A stretch of 6,038 nt of DNA from contig WGBS01000197.1 in the NCBI GenBank assembly GCA_015494165.1, positions 1-6,038 on the forward strand, in the 5' to 3' direction. The notes under the pieces were generated by a model. It had not been told where the DNA came from and did not search any database. It worked only from the letters and a program-made list of their open reading frames with translations. This document shows, piece after piece, positions 3,947 through 6,038 of the stretch. The stretch is from Gammaproteobacteria bacterium (lineage in GTDB: Bacteria > Pseudomonadota > Gammaproteobacteria > S144-34). The position numbers and the translations under genes are program-made. The stretch's first letter is position 1. Each line of letters begins with the position of its first letter.

Positions 3947-4282
3947 ATGCCCGGAATCGGAGAGGCCGCGGCGGCGCTCATCGCGCTCGCGCTCACCGTC
4001 CACATGGCCCTGCTGGCGCGGGCCATCCACGCCAACCTGCGCCAGGGCGCCGCCTGGCGCCGGGAGCTGGCGACGCGCGTGGAGGCCGTGCCGCTGGGCG
4101 AGGCGCTGTCCGCGGCCGGCGTGGAGGTGCGGCGCTGGCTGCACGTCACGTCCGTCAACGACCTCGAGGGCGCGGTGCGCGCCTGCGAGGCCTGCGGCGG
4201 CAAGGCCGAGTGCGAGGCGCGCCTCGCCGCCGGCCGCGGCGCGCTCCCCGGCTGCCCCAACGCCGCCCTGCTCGGCGCCTGA
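3947..4282 (+). CDS. Small membrane-anchored DUF6455-like protein
   Basis: The 111-residue product has one hydrophobic segment at about residues 5-25 (GEAAAALIALALTVHMALLA), probably a membrane anchor or uncleaved signal, followed by a basic stretch. The soluble part ends in a cysteine motif: C80, C83, C89 and C103, in CEACGGKAEC and GCPNAALLGA. The layout CxxCxxKxxC followed by CxNAALL near the C-terminus resembles the DUF6455 family of small proteobacterial proteins of unknown function; this is from memory of that motif. Four cysteines suggest metal or Fe-S binding, which is inference. The gene starts 72 bases after rsgA in the same direction and converges on the sulfurtransferase gene. Codon use and GC resemble its neighbours. 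No function is assigned. Confidence 0.75.
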   Translation: MPGIGEAAAALIALALTVHMALLARAIHANLRQGAAWRRELATRVEAVPLGEALSAAGVEVRRWLHVTSVNDLEGAVRACEACGGKAECEARLAAGRGALPGCPNAALLGA

Positions 4283-4290
4283 GCGCATTC

Positions 4291-4314
4291 CGTCCGCCGC
4301 CGGGGCGACGGACG
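4291..4314. terminator. Hairpin between convergent genes, possible bidirectional terminator
   Basis: CGTCCG (4291-4296) pairs with CGGACG (4309-4314) around a 12-base loop, in the 47-base gap between the DUF6455-like gene and the convergent sulfurtransferase gene. No T-run follows on either strand, so only position and pairing support it. Confidence 0.35.
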
Positions 4315-4329
4315 CTCCGCGGGCCGCGG

Positions 4330-5154
4330 TCAGAGCTCGACGGGGGTGTCCGTGCGGTTGCCCCACTCCGACCAGGAGCCCGGGTAGCCGCGCACGCGCG
4401 GATAGCCGAGCCAGGTGAGCACCAGCCAGGTGTGCGCCGAGCGGTGGTGCGTCTGGCAGTAGGTGATCACCTCCTTGTCGGGGGTGACGCCCAGCGAGGC
4501 GAAGCGCTCGCGCAGCCATCCTTCGTCGCGCAGGCGCAGGTTGCGCGTGCGGTCCATCGCCAGCGTCCATTCGAAGTTGACGGCCCCCGGGATGTGGCCG
4601 CCGCGCTCCGCGAAGCGCTTCAGTCCCGCATACTCGGCGGGCGAGCGCGCATCGACCAGCACCACCTCGGGGTCCTCGAGGTGCGCGAGCACGTATTCGA
4701 GGTCGGCCACCAGCTCGGGGCGCGCGATGCGGGCCTCGTAGGCGCGAGGCTCGGGCTGCCGGACGCCGCGCTCGAGGCGGTGACCCTCGTGGGCCCAGGC
4801 GTGCAGGCCCCCGTCGAGCAGGCTCATGCGCTCGTGGCCCAGCACGGCCAGCGTCCACAGCAGCCGGGCCGCGCGCCCACCGCCCTCGTCGTCGTAGGCG
4901 ACGACGTGCCGCTCCGGCGTCAGGCCGATCTCGGAGAGCACGACCGATAGCTGCGCGGGCTCCGGCAGCAGGCCGCCCACCGGGCGGCGCATCGCGACGA
5001 TGCGGCCGTAGTCGAGGTGCACGGCCCCCGGCACGTGGCCGGCCACGTAGGTCTCGGGCTTGATGCAGAGGTCCACGATCAGGAGCCCGGGGTCGCCGAG
5101 GCGCGGCTCGAGCGCCTCGGGGCCGACCACGAGCGGGAGCGTCTGGTCCGTCAT
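4330..5154 (-). CDS. sseA: Two-domain sulfurtransferase (rhodanese / SseA type)
   Basis: The 274-residue product is a tandem rhodanese of the thiosulfate/3-mercaptopyruvate sulfurtransferase group, which moves a sulfane sulfur via a persulfide on the catalytic cysteine. The N-terminal domain (about 8-125) is the inactive one: D89 in VVAYDDEGGG stands where a cysteine would be, and the hallmark VAGHVPGAVHLDY is at 37-49. The C-terminal domain (about 145-270) has LVDARSPAEYAG, GHIPGAVNFEW and the active loop YCQTHHRS with C233, and ends in GSWSEWGNRTDTPVE as in SseA proteins. The loop CQTHHRS differs from the E. coli SseA loop CGSGVT, so substrate preference (thiosulfate or mercaptopyruvate) is open. 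The start at 5154 is supported by GGAGGAGGA 10 bases upstream; a longer frame to 5295 is Arg/Pro-rich and not conserved-looking. Confidence 0.93.
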   Translation of the reverse strand: MTDQTLPLVVGPEALEPRLGDPGLLIVDLCIKPETYVAGHVPGAVHLDYGRIVAMRRPVGGLLPEPAQLSVVLSEIGLTPERHVVAYDDEGGGRAARLLWTLAVLGHERMSLLDGGLHAWAHEGHRLERGVRQPEPRAYEARIARPELVADLEYVLAHLEDPEVVLVDARSPAEYAGLKRFAERGGHIPGAVNFEWTLAMDRTRNLRLRDEGWLRERFASLGVTPDKEVITYCQTHHRSAHTWLVLTWLGYPRVRGYPGSWSEWGNRTDTPVEL

Positions 5155-5164
5155 CGGTGCACGG

Positions 5165-5173
5165 TCCTCCTCC
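5165..5173 (-). promoter_or_regulatory. Ribosome binding site deciding the sulfurtransferase start
   Basis: On the minus strand GGAGGAGGA lies 10 bases before the ATG at 5152-5154. The spacing is somewhat long but the match is excellent, and it rules out the upstream in-frame ATG at 5295. Confidence 0.7.
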
Positions 5174-5194
5174 GGGTCGAGGCAAGGCTTCCCC

Positions 5195-5210
5195 CGCGCC
5201 GGACGGCGCG
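5195..5210 (-). other. GC hairpin between the glcF-like and sulfurtransferase genes
   Basis: CGCGCC (5195-5200) pairs with GGCGCG (5205-5210) around a four-base loop, within the 162-base gap between two minus-strand genes. There is no T-tract on the minus strand. It may be a weak terminator for the upstream gene or chance pairing. The rest of the gap is G/C runs without a recognisable promoter. Confidence 0.3.
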
Positions 5211-5316
5211 TCTCCGCCCGGGGGTGGGGGGGTGCGCGGCCCGGCCGCGCCGGGCGGCAAAGGATGCGGGCGCGGGCGGCGCATTGCAACCGCACCGCGC
5301 CTGGGGAGGCCTTCGC

Positions 5317-6038
5317 TCAGCGCGCCTCCACCAGCTCCAGCCAGTGCCGGACGGGCACCGGCGCGGCGGCCTGCAGGTGGAGGAGGCAGCCGATGTTGGC
5401 CGTGGCGACGAGCTCGGGCGAGCCCGCGGACAGGCGCTCGAGCTTGCGCGCGCGCAGCCGCGCGGCGAGGCGCGGGTGCAGGAGCGACCAGGCGCCGGCC
5501 GAGCCGCAGCACAGGTGCGGCTCCGGCACGGGCACGGTCTCGAAGCCGGCGCGCCCGAGCAGCGCCGTCAGCCGCCCGGCAAGCCCCAGGGCGTGGCGCT
5601 GCGTGCAGGGCTCGTGGCAGGCGATGCGGCGCGGCACGCCCGGCGCGGGCGCGAGCCGCCCGGCGTGGGGCTCGAGCAGCTCCACGGGGTCGCGCACGGC
5701 GGCGGCGACGCGTGCGGCGTCCTCCGCGAGATCGGGGTCTCCGGCGAGCAGCGCCCCGTAGCGGCGCACGTGCGCCGCGCAGCCGCTCGCCGTCATCAGG
5801 AGCGGGGCGCCGTCCGCGAGCAGCGGCGCCCAGGCGCGGACGTTGCGCCGGGCGAGCGCGCGCGCGGCCTCCTCGTCGCCCAGGTGGTGGTGCAGCGCTC
5901 CGCAGCAGCCGCCGTCGCCGTCCGGCCGCACGGGGCCGATCCCGAGGGCGTCAAGCAGGCGCGCGGCGGCGGCGTCGATGCCGGGCGCGGCGGCCTCCTG
6001 CACGCAGCCGGCGGGCAGCAAAGCGCGCGCCGCATGGC
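5317..6038 (-). CDS. glcF: Glycolate oxidase iron-sulfur subunit, C-terminal part (cut by window edge)
   Basis: The frame is open to the right edge and lacks the N-terminal ferredoxin-like domain expected for GlcF (about 400 residues in full); roughly the last 240 residues are here. GlcF carries the Fe-S clusters that pass electrons from the glycolate-oxidising GlcD/GlcE subunits. Two CCG (cysteine-rich) domains are visible. The first has PAGCVQ, then GGCCGALHHHLGDEE, then TASGCAAHVRRYGALL. The second has ACHEPCTQRH, then HLCCGSAGAWSLLHP, then TANIGCLLH. The C-terminus PVRHWLELVEAR is typical of GlcF. These features favour GlcF over the related GlpC and LutA. The TTG at 6021 is not a convincing start because homologous sequence continues through it. 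The gene is upstream of and co-directional with the sulfurtransferase gene, with a 162-base gap. Confidence 0.9.
   Translation of the reverse strand, partial: HAARALLPAGCVQEAAAPGIDAAAARLLDALGIGPVRPDGDGGCCGALHHHLGDEEAARALARRNVRAWAPLLADGAPLLMTASGCAAHVRRYGALLAGDPDLAEDAARVAAAVRDPVELLEPHAGRLAPAPGVPRRIACHEPCTQRHALGLAGRLTALLGRAGFETVPVPEPHLCCGSAGAWSLLHPRLAARLRARKLERLSAGSPELVATANIGCLLHLQAAAPVPVRHWLELVEAR

Noticed and set aside
4860..4920. Missing cysteine in the first rhodanese domain as a sign of mutation
   Set aside because: In tandem rhodaneses the N-terminal domain is normally inactive; the aspartate there is expected.
5155..5295. Upstream start for the sulfurtransferase at 5295
   Set aside because: The added 47 residues are Arg/Pro-rich and resemble no rhodanese N-terminus; the ATG at 5154 has a clear Shine-Dalgarno sequence.
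3881..5512. 543-residue minus-strand frame across the DUF6455-like, sseA and glcF genes
   Set aside because: Low-complexity Arg/Ala/Pro translation crossing three genes with good motifs in other frames; a GC artefact.
5796..6035. Short minus-strand frame starting with an ATG near 6035
   Set aside because: It is out of frame with the conserved CCG-domain sequence of the glcF-like gene and is Arg/Pro-rich.

Overview
This is a very GC-rich bacterial chromosomal segment made almost entirely of housekeeping genes, with two repeat-loaded intergenic regions. The gene content (YbaB-RecR, HIT protein, oligoribonuclease divergent from a pterin dehydratase-RsgA pair, SseA-type sulfurtransferase, GlcF-type iron-sulfur subunit) points to a high-GC gammaproteobacterium. 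The orn/rsgA divergent neighbourhood, known from E. coli and relatives, is the main argument. The exact lineage cannot be read from the sequence.

Layout: 1-274 is the 3' end of ybaB, but its first 242 bases form an inverted repeat: bases 1-93 are the exact reverse complement of 150-242. The normal ybaB-recR order resumes after it. recR (280-882) and hinT (928-1272) follow on the + strand. Bases 1273-1767 are a convergent intergenic region filled with repeats. orn lies on the - strand (1768-2319). Bases 2320-2571 are a divergent region with a likely orn promoter and a head-to-head pair of the same repeat. Then come phhB-like (2572-2919) and rsgA (2921-3874) on +, and a small membrane-anchored DUF6455-like protein (3947-4282, +). 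A two-domain sulfurtransferase (4330-5154, -) and the C-terminal part of a glycolate oxidase iron-sulfur subunit (5317 to the right edge, -) complete the window.

The most interesting non-coding content is a family of five palindromic repeat units (four intact, one half-unit). Each has a six-base-pair GC stem with a three-base loop, and the arms are tandem heptamers related to CCCGTNN. One stem pair is C-G in three copies and G-C in two, which is compensatory. Three REP-like short hairpins of another type are interspersed, and one replaces the right arm of a unit. A long heptamer tract runs into the 3' end of orn and appears to contain its stop codon. The left-edge fold-back is probably an amplification or assembly artefact, because it interrupts a conserved gene next to its normal partner.

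Functionally the window covers recombination repair (RecR), RNA end-turnover (Orn), ribosome assembly (RsgA), sulfur transfer and glycolate oxidation. I do not see a defence system, CRISPR array, transposase, tRNA or rRNA.
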